Positions 24,370-32,680 of a stretch of DNA of 64,000 nt are shown here, one piece after another. Origin of the DNA: Bradyrhizobium symbiodeficiens (lineage in GTDB: Bacteria; Pseudomonadota; Alphaproteobacteria; Rhizobiales; Xanthobacteraceae); assembly GCF_002266465.3 (NCBI RefSeq), contig NZ_CP029427.2, positions 6,636,501 to 6,700,500 of the forward strand. The letters are read 5' to 3'. The first letter of the stretch is position 1. Each line of letters opens with the position of its first letter. A model generated the notes under the pieces. That model had not been told where the DNA came from. It did not search any database and saw only the letters and a program-made list of their open reading frames with translations. The position numbers and the translations under genes are program-made.

Positions 24370-25532
24370 CCGATGCTCTCTCCATTGCCCGCGATCTGAT
24401 CCGCTGCCCCTCGGTAACCCCTGAAGATGCCGGTGCGCTCGGGGTACTCGAAAAGGCCCTCAACGCCGCAGGCTTCATTTGCCACCGCGTGACCTTCAGC
24501 GAACCCGGCACCGCCGACGTCGACAATCTCTATGCGCGGATCGGCAGCGAGGGTCCGCACATCACCTTCGCCGGCCATACCGATGTGGTACCGCCCGGTG
24601 ACGAGAGCGCCTGGAGCGTCGGTGCGTTCTCCGGAGAGGTAAAGGACGGTGTCCTGCATGGCCGCGGCGCGGTCGACATGAAGGGCGGCATCGCCTGTTC
24701 GGTCGCAGCTGTCCTGGAGCATCTCGCCGCCAATGGCGGCCAACCGCGCAGCGACGGCAAGGGCTCGATCTCGTTCCTGATCACCGGTGACGAGGAAGAC
24801 GTATCGATCAACGGCACCATCAAGCTGTTGAAATGGGCCGCCGAGCGCGGCGAGAAATTCGACCATTGCGTGCTGGGCGAGCCTTCCAATGTCGAGACCC
24901 TCGGCGATACCATCAAGGTCGGCCGCCGCGGCTCGCAATCCGGCACGCTGTACGTCGATGGCGTGCAGGGCCACGTCGCTTATCCGCATCGCGCGGCGAA
25001 TCCGGTGCCTGACATTTCCAGGCTGATCGTGGCGATCTCCGACGAGCCGCTCGACCATGGCAGCGCGCAATTCCAGGCCTCCAATCTCGAATTCACCTCG
25101 GTCGACGTCGGCAACAAAGCCAACAACGTCATCCCGGGCGAGGCCCGCGCCAGGTTCAACATCCGCTACAACGACAACCACACCCAGGCGTCGTTGCGCG
25201 AACTGGTCGAGACGCGGCTGACGAATGCCTGCGGCAACCGCATCAAGGCCCGCATCGTCTGGGAGCCCTCGAACTCCAACGTGTTCGTGACCAAGCCCGG
25301 CCCATTCACCGATCTCGCGGTGTCCGCGATCGAGGAGGTGACGGGGCGCAAGCCGGAGCTGTCGACGAGTGGCGGCACGTCGGATGCGCGGTTCATCTCG
25401 AGCTATTGCCCGGTGATCGAGTTTGGGCTGGTCGGCCAGACCATGCACCAGGTCGACGAGCGCGTGCCGGTGAAGGATCTGGAGACGTTGACGAAGGTGT
25501 ATCGGGGGATACTGACGCGGTATTTTGGGTAG
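24366..25532 (+). CDS. dapE: Succinyl-diaminopimelate desuccinylase
   Basis: A 388-residue M20 family di-zinc amidohydrolase that removes the succinyl group from N-succinyl-LL-diaminopimelate. Zinc ligands are visible as His in FAGHTDVVPPGD, Asp in VDMKGG and Glu-Glu in TGDEEDVSINGT, with a dimerisation lid domain in the middle (about 180-290) and the terminal ligand His in GQTMHQVDERV. It is coupled to the DUF805 gene by ATGA. Confidence 0.98.
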   Translation: MTDALSIARDLIRCPSVTPEDAGALGVLEKALNAAGFICHRVTFSEPGTADVDNLYARIGSEGPHITFAGHTDVVPPGDESAWSVGAFSGEVKDGVLHGRGAVDMKGGIACSVAAVLEHLAANGGQPRSDGKGSISFLITGDEEDVSINGTIKLLKWAAERGEKFDHCVLGEPSNVETLGDTIKVGRRGSQSGTLYVDGVQGHVAYPHRAANPVPDISRLIVAISDEPLDHGSAQFQASNLEFTSVDVGNKANNVIPGEARARFNIRYNDNHTQASLRELVETRLTNACGNRIKARIVWEPSNSNVFVTKPGPFTDLAVSAIEEVTGRKPELSTSGGTSDARFISSYCPVIEFGLVGQTMHQVDERVPVKDLETLTKVYRGILTRYFG

Positions 25533-25560
25533 GGGCCCTCATCGCCGCCAAACCCGCTGC

Positions 25561-25664
25561 TGTCATCGTCCGCGAAGGCGGACGATCCAGTATTCCACCG
25601 GCGTCAGTGACTGAACCGATAGGTCGCGGCGTACTGGATTCCCCGCCTTCGCGGGGAATGACAG
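25561..25664. repeat. Intergenic palindromic repeat (CCCCGCGAAGGCGGGG family, copy 2)
   Basis: The left arm is TCGTCCGCGAAGGCGGACGA, the centre GTCGCGGCGTACTGGATT and the right arm CCCCGCCTTCGCGGGG, bounded by TGTCAT and ATGACA. It separates the convergent dapE and truA genes and could work as a bidirectional terminator. Confidence 0.9.
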
Positions 25665-25699
25665 TGGTGGGCCTCGCGAGAGTTTCCCGTCTCCCGTCC

Positions 25700-26437
25700 C
25701 TAATAATCCACCTTCATCAGATACAGCCCGTCCGGCGGGGCGACGATGCCGCACGCTGCGCGGTTGCGCGCCTCTAACGCTGCGGAGAGATCGTCGGCGG
25801 TCCAGCGGCCTTCACCGACCCAGACCAAGGAGCCCACCATCGAGCGGACCTGGCTGTGCAGGAACGACCGCGCCGAGGTGACAATGACGATCTCGCGGCC
25901 ATCGCGCTCGACGTCAAGCTGATCGAGCGTCTTCTCCGGCGATTTGGCCTGGCACTCGGTGTCGCGAAACGTCGTGAAATCGTGCTTGCCGAGCAGACGC
26001 TGTGCCGCAGCGTGCATCGCATCGGCATCGAGCTTGCGCGGCACGCGCCAGGCGTGGCCGATGTCGAGCGCGAGATTGGCGCGGGTATTGATGACGCGAT
26101 AGCGGTAGTGGCGCTTCACCGCCGAGAAGCGCGCCTCGAACGCGTCAGGCACGATCTCGGCCTCGAGCACCGCGATCGGGTGCGGGCGCAGATGCGCATT
26201 CAACCCGTCGCGAAACCGGCCCGGTGGAAATGGCTTATTGATGTCGACATGTGCGACCTGGCCGCGCGCGTGCACGCCGGCATCGGTGCGGCCGGCACCG
26301 TGCACGCGCAAATCCGCGCCGGTCATCGCCTTCACGGCCGCCTCCAGCGCGCCCTGCACCGAGGGCAGCGTGTCCTGCACCTGCCAGCCGAAGAACGGCG
26401 CGCCGTCATATTCGATGGTGAGCTTGTAGCGGGGCAT
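25700..26437 (-). CDS. truA: tRNA pseudouridine(38-40) synthase
   Basis: A 245-residue enzyme that isomerises uridines 38-40 of the tRNA anticodon arm. The N-terminus RYKLTIEYDGAPFFGWQ and the catalytic Asp52 in GAGRTDAGVHARGQ are typical, as are the FTTFRDTECQAKSPEKT region and the C-terminal RSFLHSQVRSMVG. Together with fmt and def it forms a minus-strand translation-related group, though repeats lie between the genes. Confidence 0.98.
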   Translation of the reverse strand: MPRYKLTIEYDGAPFFGWQVQDTLPSVQGALEAAVKAMTGADLRVHGAGRTDAGVHARGQVAHVDINKPFPPGRFRDGLNAHLRPHPIAVLEAEIVPDAFEARFSAVKRHYRYRVINTRANLALDIGHAWRVPRKLDADAMHAAAQRLLGKHDFTTFRDTECQAKSPEKTLDQLDVERDGREIVIVTSARSFLHSQVRSMVGSLVWVGEGRWTADDLSAALEARNRAACGIVAPPDGLYLMKVDY

Positions 26438-26450
26438 CTCAATCCGGGTG

Positions 26451-26554
26451 GTGTCATCGCCCGGCTTGACCGGGCGATCCAGTACTCTGAGGCATCTCTA
26501 TTCAGCCGAGAAGTCTCGGCGTACTGGATACCCCGCCTTCGCGGGGTATGACAG
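26451..26554. repeat. Intergenic palindromic repeat (CCCCGCGAAGGCGGGG family, copy 3)
   Basis: The left arm is TCGCCCGGCTTGACCGGGCGA, a variant arm, the centre TCGGCGTACTGGATA and the right arm CCCCGCCTTCGCGGGG, bounded by TGTCAT and ATGACA. It lies between truA and fmt, which are both on the minus strand. Confidence 0.88.
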
Positions 26555-26556
26555 CG

Positions 26557-27492
26557 TCAGGTGAATTTGGCGCCCGCCTTCAACGGCACGCCGCGCAGAA
26601 AGTCCGCGGCCTGCATCCGGCCCTTACCCTCGCGCTGGAGCTCGATGATGCGAATGGCGCCCTCGCCGCAGGCGATGGTGAGCTTGTCATCGAGCACCGC
26701 GCCCGGCGCGCCCGAGCCCTTCGCCAATTCACACCGCAGGATTTTGACGCGCGCGTTCTCGCTGACGCCGGCGAGCTCGGCCCATGCACCGGGGAACGGC
26801 GACAGACCGTGGATGTGGCGCAGCACGGCGCGCGCCGGCCTGGTCCAGTCGATCCGCGCCTCGGCCTTGTCGATCTTGGCGGCGTAGGTCACGCCATCCT
26901 CGCTCTGCCTCTTGAGCTGGAGCCCGCCGCGATCGAGCGCGGCCATCGCGCGCACCATCAGGTCGGCGCCGAGGCGGGAAAGCCGATCATGCAGATCGAC
27001 CGCCGTCATGTCGTCGGTAATTGCGAGGCGCTCGGCCATCGCGACGTCGCCGGTGTCGAGGCCGACATCCATCTTCATCACCATCACGCCGCTCTCGGCA
27101 TCGCCTTCCATGATCGCGCGGTTGATGGGGGCGGCGCCGCGCCAGCGCGGCAGCAGCGAGGCGTGGAGATTGTAGCAGCCGAGTTTTGGCGCATCGAGGA
27201 TCGCCTGCGGCAGGATCATGCCGTAGGCGACGACGACGGCGGCATCTGCATCGAACGCGCTGAACTCGTCGAGCGCTTCCTGGGTTTTCAGCGTCTTCGG
27301 CGTCAGCACGGGAATGCCGAGTTTTCGCGCGGCCTCCTCGACCGGCGTCGGCTGCAATTGCAGGCCGCGCCGCCCGCCCGGCTTCGGCGCGCGGGTGTAG
27401 ACGGCGACGATCTCGTGGCCGTGCGCGACCAGCTCGAGCAGCGTCGGCACGGAGAAATCGGGCGTGCCCATGAAGATGAGGCGGAGGGGCAT
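26557..27492 (-). CDS. fmt: Methionyl-tRNA formyltransferase
   Basis: A 311-residue enzyme that formylates initiator Met-tRNA with 10-formyl-THF. The N-terminal Rossmann domain begins MPLRLIFMGTPDFSVPTL. The formyl-transfer site contains NLHASLLPRWRGAAPI with the catalytic Asn-His, and Asp in ITDDMTA follows. The C-terminal OB-like tRNA-binding domain (about 205-311) includes IRIIELQREGKGRM. It is downstream of def, its functional partner in N-formyl removal. Confidence 0.98.
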   Translation of the reverse strand: MPLRLIFMGTPDFSVPTLLELVAHGHEIVAVYTRAPKPGGRRGLQLQPTPVEEAARKLGIPVLTPKTLKTQEALDEFSAFDADAAVVVAYGMILPQAILDAPKLGCYNLHASLLPRWRGAAPINRAIMEGDAESGVMVMKMDVGLDTGDVAMAERLAITDDMTAVDLHDRLSRLGADLMVRAMAALDRGGLQLKRQSEDGVTYAAKIDKAEARIDWTRPARAVLRHIHGLSPFPGAWAELAGVSENARVKILRCELAKGSGAPGAVLDDKLTIACGEGAIRIIELQREGKGRMQAADFLRGVPLKAGAKFT

Positions 27493-27524
27493 GTGGCTGC
27501 GTTCAGTGAGAGTTCTGGTTCTCC

Positions 27525-27612
27525 GTCATGCCCGGGCTTGTCCCGGGCATCCACGGTCTTGGCGACGAAGCAAGCAAGGCGTGGATGGCCGGGTCAAGCC
27601 CGGCCATGACGA
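27525..27612. repeat. Intergenic palindromic repeat (CATGCCCGGG...CCCGGCCATG family, copy 2)
   Basis: GTCATGCCCGGGCTTGTCCC forms one hairpin and GGATGGCCGGGTCAAGCCC with GGCCATGACGA the other, either side of a short CCACGGTCTTGGCGACG centre. It lies between def and fmt. Confidence 0.9.
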
Positions 27613-27631
27613 CGAGAGGGCCGAGCCCTCC

Positions 27632-28156
27632 TCATTCCGCGCGCTTGGCGGCTTTCTCGAACTTCTTGATCACGCGGTCGCGCTTGAGCTTCGACAGGTA
27701 GTCGACGAACAGCACGCCGTTGAGATGGTCGATCTCGTGCTGGATGCAGGTGGCATAGAGGCCTTCAGCGTCCTCCTCGTGCACCTTGCCGTCGAGATCG
27801 GTGAAGCGCACGCGCACCTTCGCAGGGCGCTCGACCTCCTCGTAATATTCGGGGATCGAGAGGCAGCCTTCCTCGTAGACCGACAGTTCCTCGGACGAGG
27901 CGATGATCTCGGGGTTGATGAAGACGCGCGGCAGCGGCGTGGTCTCGCCGTTCTCGTCGCGCTTGGCGAGGTCCATGGTAATCAGCCGCAGCGGCTGCGC
28001 GACCTGGATCGCGGCGAGCCCAATGCCAGGCGCGTCGTACATGGTCTCGAACATGTCGTCGGCAAGCTTGCGGATCTCGGCCGTGACCTTCTCGATCGGC
28101 TTGGAGACCAGACGCAGCTGCCTGTCGGGCAGGATGATGATTTCTCTGAGGGCCAT
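27632..28156 (-). CDS. def: Peptide deformylase
   Basis: A 174-residue metallo-hydrolase that removes the N-formyl group from nascent proteins. All three motifs are intact: GIGLAAIQVA, the metal ligand Cys98 in EEGCLSIP, and His140/His144 in QHEIDHLNG. The ATG gives the standard MALREIIILPD opening. It is the first gene of the def-fmt group and divergent from rmuC. Confidence 0.98.
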   Translation of the reverse strand: MALREIIILPDRQLRLVSKPIEKVTAEIRKLADDMFETMYDAPGIGLAAIQVAQPLRLITMDLAKRDENGETTPLPRVFINPEIIASSEELSVYEEGCLSIPEYYEEVERPAKVRVRFTDLDGKVHEEDAEGLYATCIQHEIDHLNGVLFVDYLSKLKRDRVIKKFEKAAKRAE

Positions 28157-28207
28157 GGCCGCGATTTAAGCCCCGCGCCGGGTGCGGTCAATGTGGCCGG
28201 GAACCTC

Positions 28208-28278
28208 GTTAACCCTTCGCTAACCATAAATTTTCAGGTTTCGTTAACCATAAAAATTAGGGGGCGGTTAACCATAAG
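28208..28278. promoter_or_regulatory. 24-bp iterated TTAACCAT sites between def and rmuC
   Basis: CTAACCATAAA, GTTAACCATAAA and GTTAACCATAAG occur with their cores starting at 28220, 28244 and 28268, exactly 24 bp apart. A further GTTAACC starts at 28208. TTAACCAT is a half-site form reported for the cell-cycle regulator CtrA, and TTAACCCTTCGCTAAC here resembles its TTAA-N7-TTAAC site with one change. The patch is markedly AT-rich and lies in the divergent gap 50 bp before rmuC. Binding by CtrA is inference. Confidence 0.55.
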
Positions 28279-28327
28279 CGTTCGCTATTCGTTCGCGGAC
28301 ACCGGCGAATCGGCTAGAACGGTCGGC

Positions 28328-29527
28328 ATGAACGAGATCATTTTCATGCTCGGCGGCTGGCCGGTGCGCACGATCGATGCGCTGATCGGCTTTGGCGCCC
28401 TCGTCCTCATCCTCCTGGTGACGATCGCCGTCGTGATCGCCCGTTCGGGCCGGCGCGGCGCGGAACTCGCAATGGCGCACGCGATCCGGGCCGACGAGCT
28501 CGAGGAGCGCCTGAGCCAGGTGCTGCACGCCCAGAGCGAATCCTCAGGAAGGGTCGACGCCATGACCCAGACGCTGGCGGGCCGCCAGGCCGAGATGGCG
28601 CGGGCGGTCAACGAGCGGCTGGACTCGGTCACCCACCGCGTCGGCCAGTCCATGGAGCATTCGACCCGCAACACCATGGAAAGCCTGCGCGCGCTGCACG
28701 AGCGGCTCGGCATCATCGACAGCGCCCACAAGAACCTCACCGATCTCACCACCCAGGTGACGACCCTGCGCGACGTGCTCGCCAACAAGCAGTCGCGCGG
28801 CGCCTTCGGCCAGGCGCGGATGGAGGCGATCGTCCAGGACGGTTTGCCGAAAGGTGCCTACGAGTTCCAGTTCACGCTCTCGACCGGCAAGCGGCCGGAC
28901 TGCGTCGTGTTCCTGCCGGACCAGCGTCCGCTCTGCATCGACGCGAAGTTTCCGCTGGAGGCGATGACGGCGCTGCACGACGCCCGCACCGACGAGGAGA
29001 AGCGGATCGCCACCCAGCGGCTGCGCGGCGACGTGATGAAGCATGTCAGCGACATCGCCGAAAAATACCTCATCACCGGCGAGACCCAGGAGATGGCGCT
29101 GATGTTCGTGCCGTCGGAATCGGTCTACGCCGAGATCCATGACGGCTTCGACGACGTGATCCAGAAGGCCTATCGCGCCCGGGTGGTGCTGGTGTCACCC
29201 TCGCTGCTGATGCTCGCGATCCAGGTGATGCAGCAGATCATGAAGGACGCGCGCATGCGCGACGCCGCCGACCAGATCCAGACCGAAGTCATCAAGCTCG
29301 GCGACGATCTGGGACGTCTGCGCGACCGCGTGGTCAAGTTGCAGAAGCATTTTTCCGATGCGAACGAGGACGTCCGCCAGATCCTGATCTCCGCCGACAA
29401 GATCGAGAAGCGCGCGGGCCGGATCGAGGAGCTCGATTTCAGCAAGACGGATGCGCCCGAAGGCCCGCAACTGGTGGCGACGGGCCCGGCCGAGCTGTTT
29501 CCGCGGAAGCTGCAAGCGGGAGAGTGA
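28328..29527 (+). CDS. rmuC: DNA recombination protein RmuC
   Basis: A 399-residue membrane-anchored protein that limits DNA inversions at short inverted repeats. An N-terminal transmembrane segment (about 16-40) is followed by a long coiled coil (about 50-155) and the RmuC domain (about 170-350) with CVVFLPDQRPLCIDAKFPLE and FVPSESVYAEI. The ATG at 28328 gives MNEIIFMLGGWPV; the reading frame is open far upstream but that part crosses a palindromic repeat and the antisense of def. Confidence 0.95.
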   Translation: MNEIIFMLGGWPVRTIDALIGFGALVLILLVTIAVVIARSGRRGAELAMAHAIRADELEERLSQVLHAQSESSGRVDAMTQTLAGRQAEMARAVNERLDSVTHRVGQSMEHSTRNTMESLRALHERLGIIDSAHKNLTDLTTQVTTLRDVLANKQSRGAFGQARMEAIVQDGLPKGAYEFQFTLSTGKRPDCVVFLPDQRPLCIDAKFPLEAMTALHDARTDEEKRIATQRLRGDVMKHVSDIAEKYLITGETQEMALMFVPSESVYAEIHDGFDDVIQKAYRARVVLVSPSLLMLAIQVMQQIMKDARMRDAADQIQTEVIKLGDDLGRLRDRVVKLQKHFSDANEDVRQILISADKIEKRAGRIEELDFSKTDAPEGPQLVATGPAELFPRKLQAGE

Positions 29528-29539
29528 TTTTGTAATACG

Positions 29540-29644
29540 CTGTCATGCCCCGCGAAGGCGGGGCATCCAGTACGCCGCGGCGGTCGCGATTAAACCGTGA
29601 CGCTGGTGTTTACTGATCGTCCGCCTTCGCGGACGATGACGGCG
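29540..29644. repeat. Intergenic palindromic repeat (CCCCGCGAAGGCGGGG family, copy 4)
   Basis: The left arm is TGCCCCGCGAAGGCGGGGCA and the right arm TCGTCCGCCTTCGCGGACGA, around a centre with GCCGCGGCGGTCGCGATT. It sits just upstream of the broken GIY-YIG gene, whose other side carries copy 5. Confidence 0.9.
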
Positions 29645-29658
29645 GAGAGAGACGGCAG

Positions 29659-29961
29659 ATGAGCACACGTCACTACTACGTGTACATCCTCGCCAACAAG
29701 ATTGGCGGCACACTGTATATTGGCGTAACCAATGATCTCATTCGTCGCGTGGCCGAACATAAGTCGAAGGCCATCGAGAGCTTTACAGAATAGTATGATG
29801 TCGCAAGGTTAGTCTATTTCGAGCAGTTCGACGATCCCGAGAACGCGATCAAGAGAGAGAAGCGCCTCAAGAAGTGGAACAGGGCGTGGAAGGTCCGTTT
29901 GATTGAGAAAGACAATCCAAACTGGGACGACCTTTATCCTGGGATAGCCGGACCTCCGTAA
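29659..29961 (+). pseudogene. GIY-YIG nuclease family gene interrupted by an in-frame TAG
   Basis: The frame reads MSTRHYYVYILANKIGGTLYIG with the GIY-YIG core (here YVY...YIG), then VTNDLIRRVAEHKSK, the conserved Arg and His/Lys region, and the domain end VYFEQFDDPENAIKREKRLKKWNRAWK, WDDLYP and a TAA stop. This is the UPF0213/endonuclease-like single-domain form of about 100 residues. Codon 45 is TAG (29791-29793), where a sense codon is expected after FTE; the frame continues perfectly after it. It is either a recent nonsense mutation, a sequencing error or a suppressed stop. Confidence 0.85.
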
Positions 29962-29964
29962 CAC

Positions 29965-30068
29965 TGTCGCGCCCCGCGAGGGCGGGGCATCCAGTATGCC
30001 GCGGCGGTCGTAATTGAACCGAGACGCTGGTGGTTACTGGATCGTCCGCCTTCGCGGACGATGACGGC
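29965..30068. repeat. Intergenic palindromic repeat (CCCCGCGAAGGCGGGG family, copy 5)
   Basis: The left arm is GCCCCGCGAGGGCGGGGC and the right arm TCGTCCGCCTTCGCGGACGA. It is nearly identical to copy 4 across the whole element, so the GIY-YIG gene is bracketed by direct copies about 320 bp apart. Confidence 0.9.
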
Positions 30069-30121
30069 GAAGAAGGCCGCTACACCTCCTAGCGGCCTCC
30101 AGAATCTGCTAACATCGTCCC

Positions 30122-31485
30122 ATGACCTCACCCGACGCGACCTCCTCCGCCGCGACCGCCGCTCCTGCGACCTCCTGGCGCGACAGTCTTGCCGTGTACC
30201 TGCAGCCGCGGGTGCTGATCGTGCTGTTTCTCGGCTTCTCCTCCGGCCTGCCGCTGGCGCTGTCGGGATCGACGTTGCTGGTGTGGATGCGCGAGGCCGG
30301 GGTCGATCTGAAGACCATCGGGCTGTTCGCGCTGGTCGGCACGCCCTACACGCTGAAGTTCCTGTGGGCACCGCTGGTGGATGCGCTGCATGTGCCGCTG
30401 TTCACCCGCGCGTTCGGACGCCGGCGCGGCTGGCTGGTGTTTTCGCAATTATTGCTGATCATCGCGATCCTGCTGCTGGCGATGACCGACCCGGCACGCT
30501 CGCCGTTCTATGTCGCGCTCGGCGCGCTGCTGGTGGCGACGACGTCGTCGACGCAGGACATCGTGGTCGATGCCTTCCGCGTCGAGAGCCTGCCGGAGAG
30601 CGAGCAGGCGGCCGGCATGGCCGCTTACGTCGCGGCCTACCGGATCGGCATGCTGGTCTCGACCGCGGGCGCGCTGTTCATCGTCTCGGGCTTCGAGGAC
30701 ACCGGCATACCCGCACGTCGGCGTGGATGTGGGGTTATATGGTGATGGCCGCGATGGTGCTGATCGGCACGATCACCGCGCTGGCCGCGACCGAGCCGGC
30801 GCAATCCGCGCAGGCGGAAGCCGCGACACATACCGAGACCGCGTTTGCGCGGGTGTTGAGCGCGGCGATCGGCGCGTTCTCCGAATTCCTGTCGCGCAAG
30901 GACGCACTCGCCGCGCTCGCCTTCGTCGTGCTGTTCAAGTTCACCGATGCGTTCTCGGGCACGATGACGGCGCCGTTCGTGATCGACCTCGGCTTCACCC
31001 GCAACGATTATGCGGCGATCGTGAAGGGCGTCGGCCTCGCCGCGACCCTGATCGGCGGGTTTGCCGGTGGCTTCGTCGCGCGGCGCTATCCGCTGGCAAT
31101 GTCGCTCTGGATCGGCGGCGTGGTGCAGGCGCTGGCCAATTTGTCCTTTGCCTGGCTCGCAATGGTCGGCACCAATCAATGGGCGCTGGCGCTCGCGATC
31201 TGCGCGGAGAACTTCACCAGCGCCATCGGCACCGTGATCTTCGTGGCTTACCTCTCGGCGCTCTGCCAGAACCCGCTGCACACGGCAACGCAATATGCGT
31301 TGCTCACCGCGCTCGCAGCGGTGGGGCGGACTTATCTGTCGTCGAGTGCGGGCTATGTCGCAAGCGCGACCGGCTGGCCGATGTTCTTCGTGATCTGCGT
31401 GCTGGTGGCGATCCCGAGCCTGGTGCTGCTGACCTGGCTGCAGCGGCGCGGGCATTTCGAGGCGTTGGGGCCGGTGCGGGTGTGA
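30122..31485 (+). pseudogene. ampG: AmpG-like muropeptide permease (MFS), frameshifted as given
   Basis: Reading frame one (30122 to about 30710) gives a signature AmpG start: LQPRVLIVLFLGFSSGLPLALSG, TPYTLKFLWAPLVDAL and STQDIVVDAFRVE. After the stretch GFEDTGIP the frame breaks. The rest of the transporter (TSAWMWGYMVMAAMV to LTWLQRRGHFEALG) continues in another frame to 31485, as if one base were missing at about 30705-30720. Joined, it would be about 454 residues with the usual 12 to 14 membrane segments. The family imports anhydro-muropeptides for cell-wall recycling. As both halves are well preserved, the defect is either recent or an error in the sequence. Confidence 0.85.
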
Positions 31486-31492
31486 CGGTCTT

Positions 31493-31588
31493 GTAGGGTG
31501 GGGTGGGCAAAGCGAAGCGTGCCCACGACTACGTATTGAACCGAAGCAGGTCGTGGGCACGGCGCGTTGCGCCTTTGCCCACCCTACG
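31493..31588. repeat. Intergenic palindromic repeat (GTAGGGTGGGCAAAG...CTTTGCCCACCCTAC type)
   Basis: GTAGGGTGGGGTGGGCAAAG and CGTGCCCACGAC pair with GTCGTGGGCACG and CTTTGCCCACCCTAC, giving a long hairpin between convergent genes. The left arm has a short internal duplication (GGGTGGGGTGGG). It may end transcription from both sides. Confidence 0.8.
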
Positions 31589-31611
31589 GCAGCTCGTCGA
31601 CGCGCCGCCCC

Positions 31612-32049
31612 CTACTGCTTCTTGATCAGGCTCCACTTCGTGATCACGGCTTCGCTCATCTGGCCGGGATCGCTGGCGCAGGCGACTTCGTCGACCTTGA
31701 CCGAGATCGCCTTGCCGACGAACGATTTCAGCTGCGCGGCCTGCGCGTCGCTGGAGGTGACCAGCTGGAAGGTCTCGGGCCCGGTCTCGAGATTGCACAG
31801 CCCGTTCGGCGCCGGCAGGCGACGCGGCTCGGAGGTGATCTGGTAGGTCGCAATCCGCTTGCCGGCGTTCTTGACGTCGCGCACTTTCAATGCCGTCAGC
31901 TCACCCGACAGCACCTCGCCGGTGTTGATCGGCTTGCCGGGCTTGGACGGCAGCGGCGCTCCATCGTCCTGCTGCGCGGAGATGGCCGGGTTCGCCAGCA
32001 GCATCATCGTCGCGGCCAAAGCCAAGCGTGTGGCGAAAAGTTTCGTCAT
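31612..32049 (-). CDS. Secreted hypothetical protein
   Basis: A 145-residue exported protein with a signal peptide ending ANPAISAQ (about residue 25). The mature part has two cysteines (in NGLCNLETGPETF and EVACASDPGQM) and a beta-rich composition. I do not recognise a family. It is the last gene of the minus-strand run dnaX-ybaB-recR and starts 27 bp after recR, so it may be co-transcribed. Confidence 0.7.
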   Translation of the reverse strand: MTKLFATRLALAATMMLLANPAISAQQDDGAPLPSKPGKPINTGEVLSGELTALKVRDVKNAGKRIATYQITSEPRRLPAPNGLCNLETGPETFQLVTSSDAQAAQLKSFVGKAISVKVDEVACASDPGQMSEAVITKWSLIKKQ

Positions 32050-32076
32050 ATCGTCCGTTCCGTAAAGTGTGGATGC

Positions 32077-32679
32077 CTAGAACAGGGTGCGCTGCCGCAT
32101 CGCAGCCGATAGCGTACCTTCATCGAGATAATCAAGCTCGCCGCCGACGGGAACTCCGTGGGCGAGCCGCGTCACCTTCACATTGGCGTCCTGCAAGAGG
32201 TCGGTGATGTAATGCGCCGTGGTCTGGCCGTCGACCGTCGCATTCAGCGCCAGGATAATCTCGTGCACCTGCGCATCATGCGCGCGCGCGACCAGCGCGT
32301 CGATGGTCAGATCCTGCGGGCCGACACCATCGAGCGGCGACAATGTCGCGCCCAGCACGTGATAGCGCCCCTGGGTCGCATTGGCGCGCTCCAACGCCCA
32401 GAGATCGGCGACGTCGGCGACGACGACGATGATGGCGTCATCGCGTTTCGGATCGGTGCAGACGGTGCAGGGATTCTGCGTATCGATGTTGCCGCAGGTC
32501 TTGCAGACCTGGACCTTGTCCAGCGCGACCTGCATGGCCGAAGCCAGCGGCATCATCAGCGCTTCACGCTTCTTGATCAGATGCAGCGCCGCGCGCCGCG
32601 CCGAGCGCGGACCGAGGCCCGGCAGCCGCGCGAGAAGCTGCACCAGCCGCTCGATTTCGGGACCTGCAACCGCGCCCAT
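32077..32679 (-). CDS. recR: Recombination mediator protein RecR
   Basis: A 200-residue protein that helps RecF/RecO load RecA on gaps. A helix-hairpin-helix (LARLPGLGPRSARRAALHLI) is followed by a four-Cys zinc finger (CKTCGN...CTVCTD), then a Toprim domain (IIVVVADVADLWALERANA) and the C-terminal Walker-like part (VTRLAHGVPVGGELDYLDEGTL). It begins 1 bp after ybaB. The dnaX-ybaB-recR order is conserved widely. Confidence 0.98.
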   Translation of the reverse strand: MGAVAGPEIERLVQLLARLPGLGPRSARRAALHLIKKREALMMPLASAMQVALDKVQVCKTCGNIDTQNPCTVCTDPKRDDAIIVVVADVADLWALERANATQGRYHVLGATLSPLDGVGPQDLTIDALVARAHDAQVHEIILALNATVDGQTTAHYITDLLQDANVKVTRLAHGVPVGGELDYLDEGTLSAAMRQRTLF

Positions 32680-32680
32680 A

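Noticed and set aside
28208..28278. Short regularly spaced repeats as a possible CRISPR remnant
   Set aside because: Repeats are only about 11 bp with 24-bp period and no cas gene is nearby; spaced regulator sites explain them better.
27464..28327. Long N-terminal extension of rmuC
   Set aside because: The extension runs through a palindromic repeat and the antisense of def, with no RmuC family resemblance; the ATG at 28328 gives the normal membrane-anchored start.
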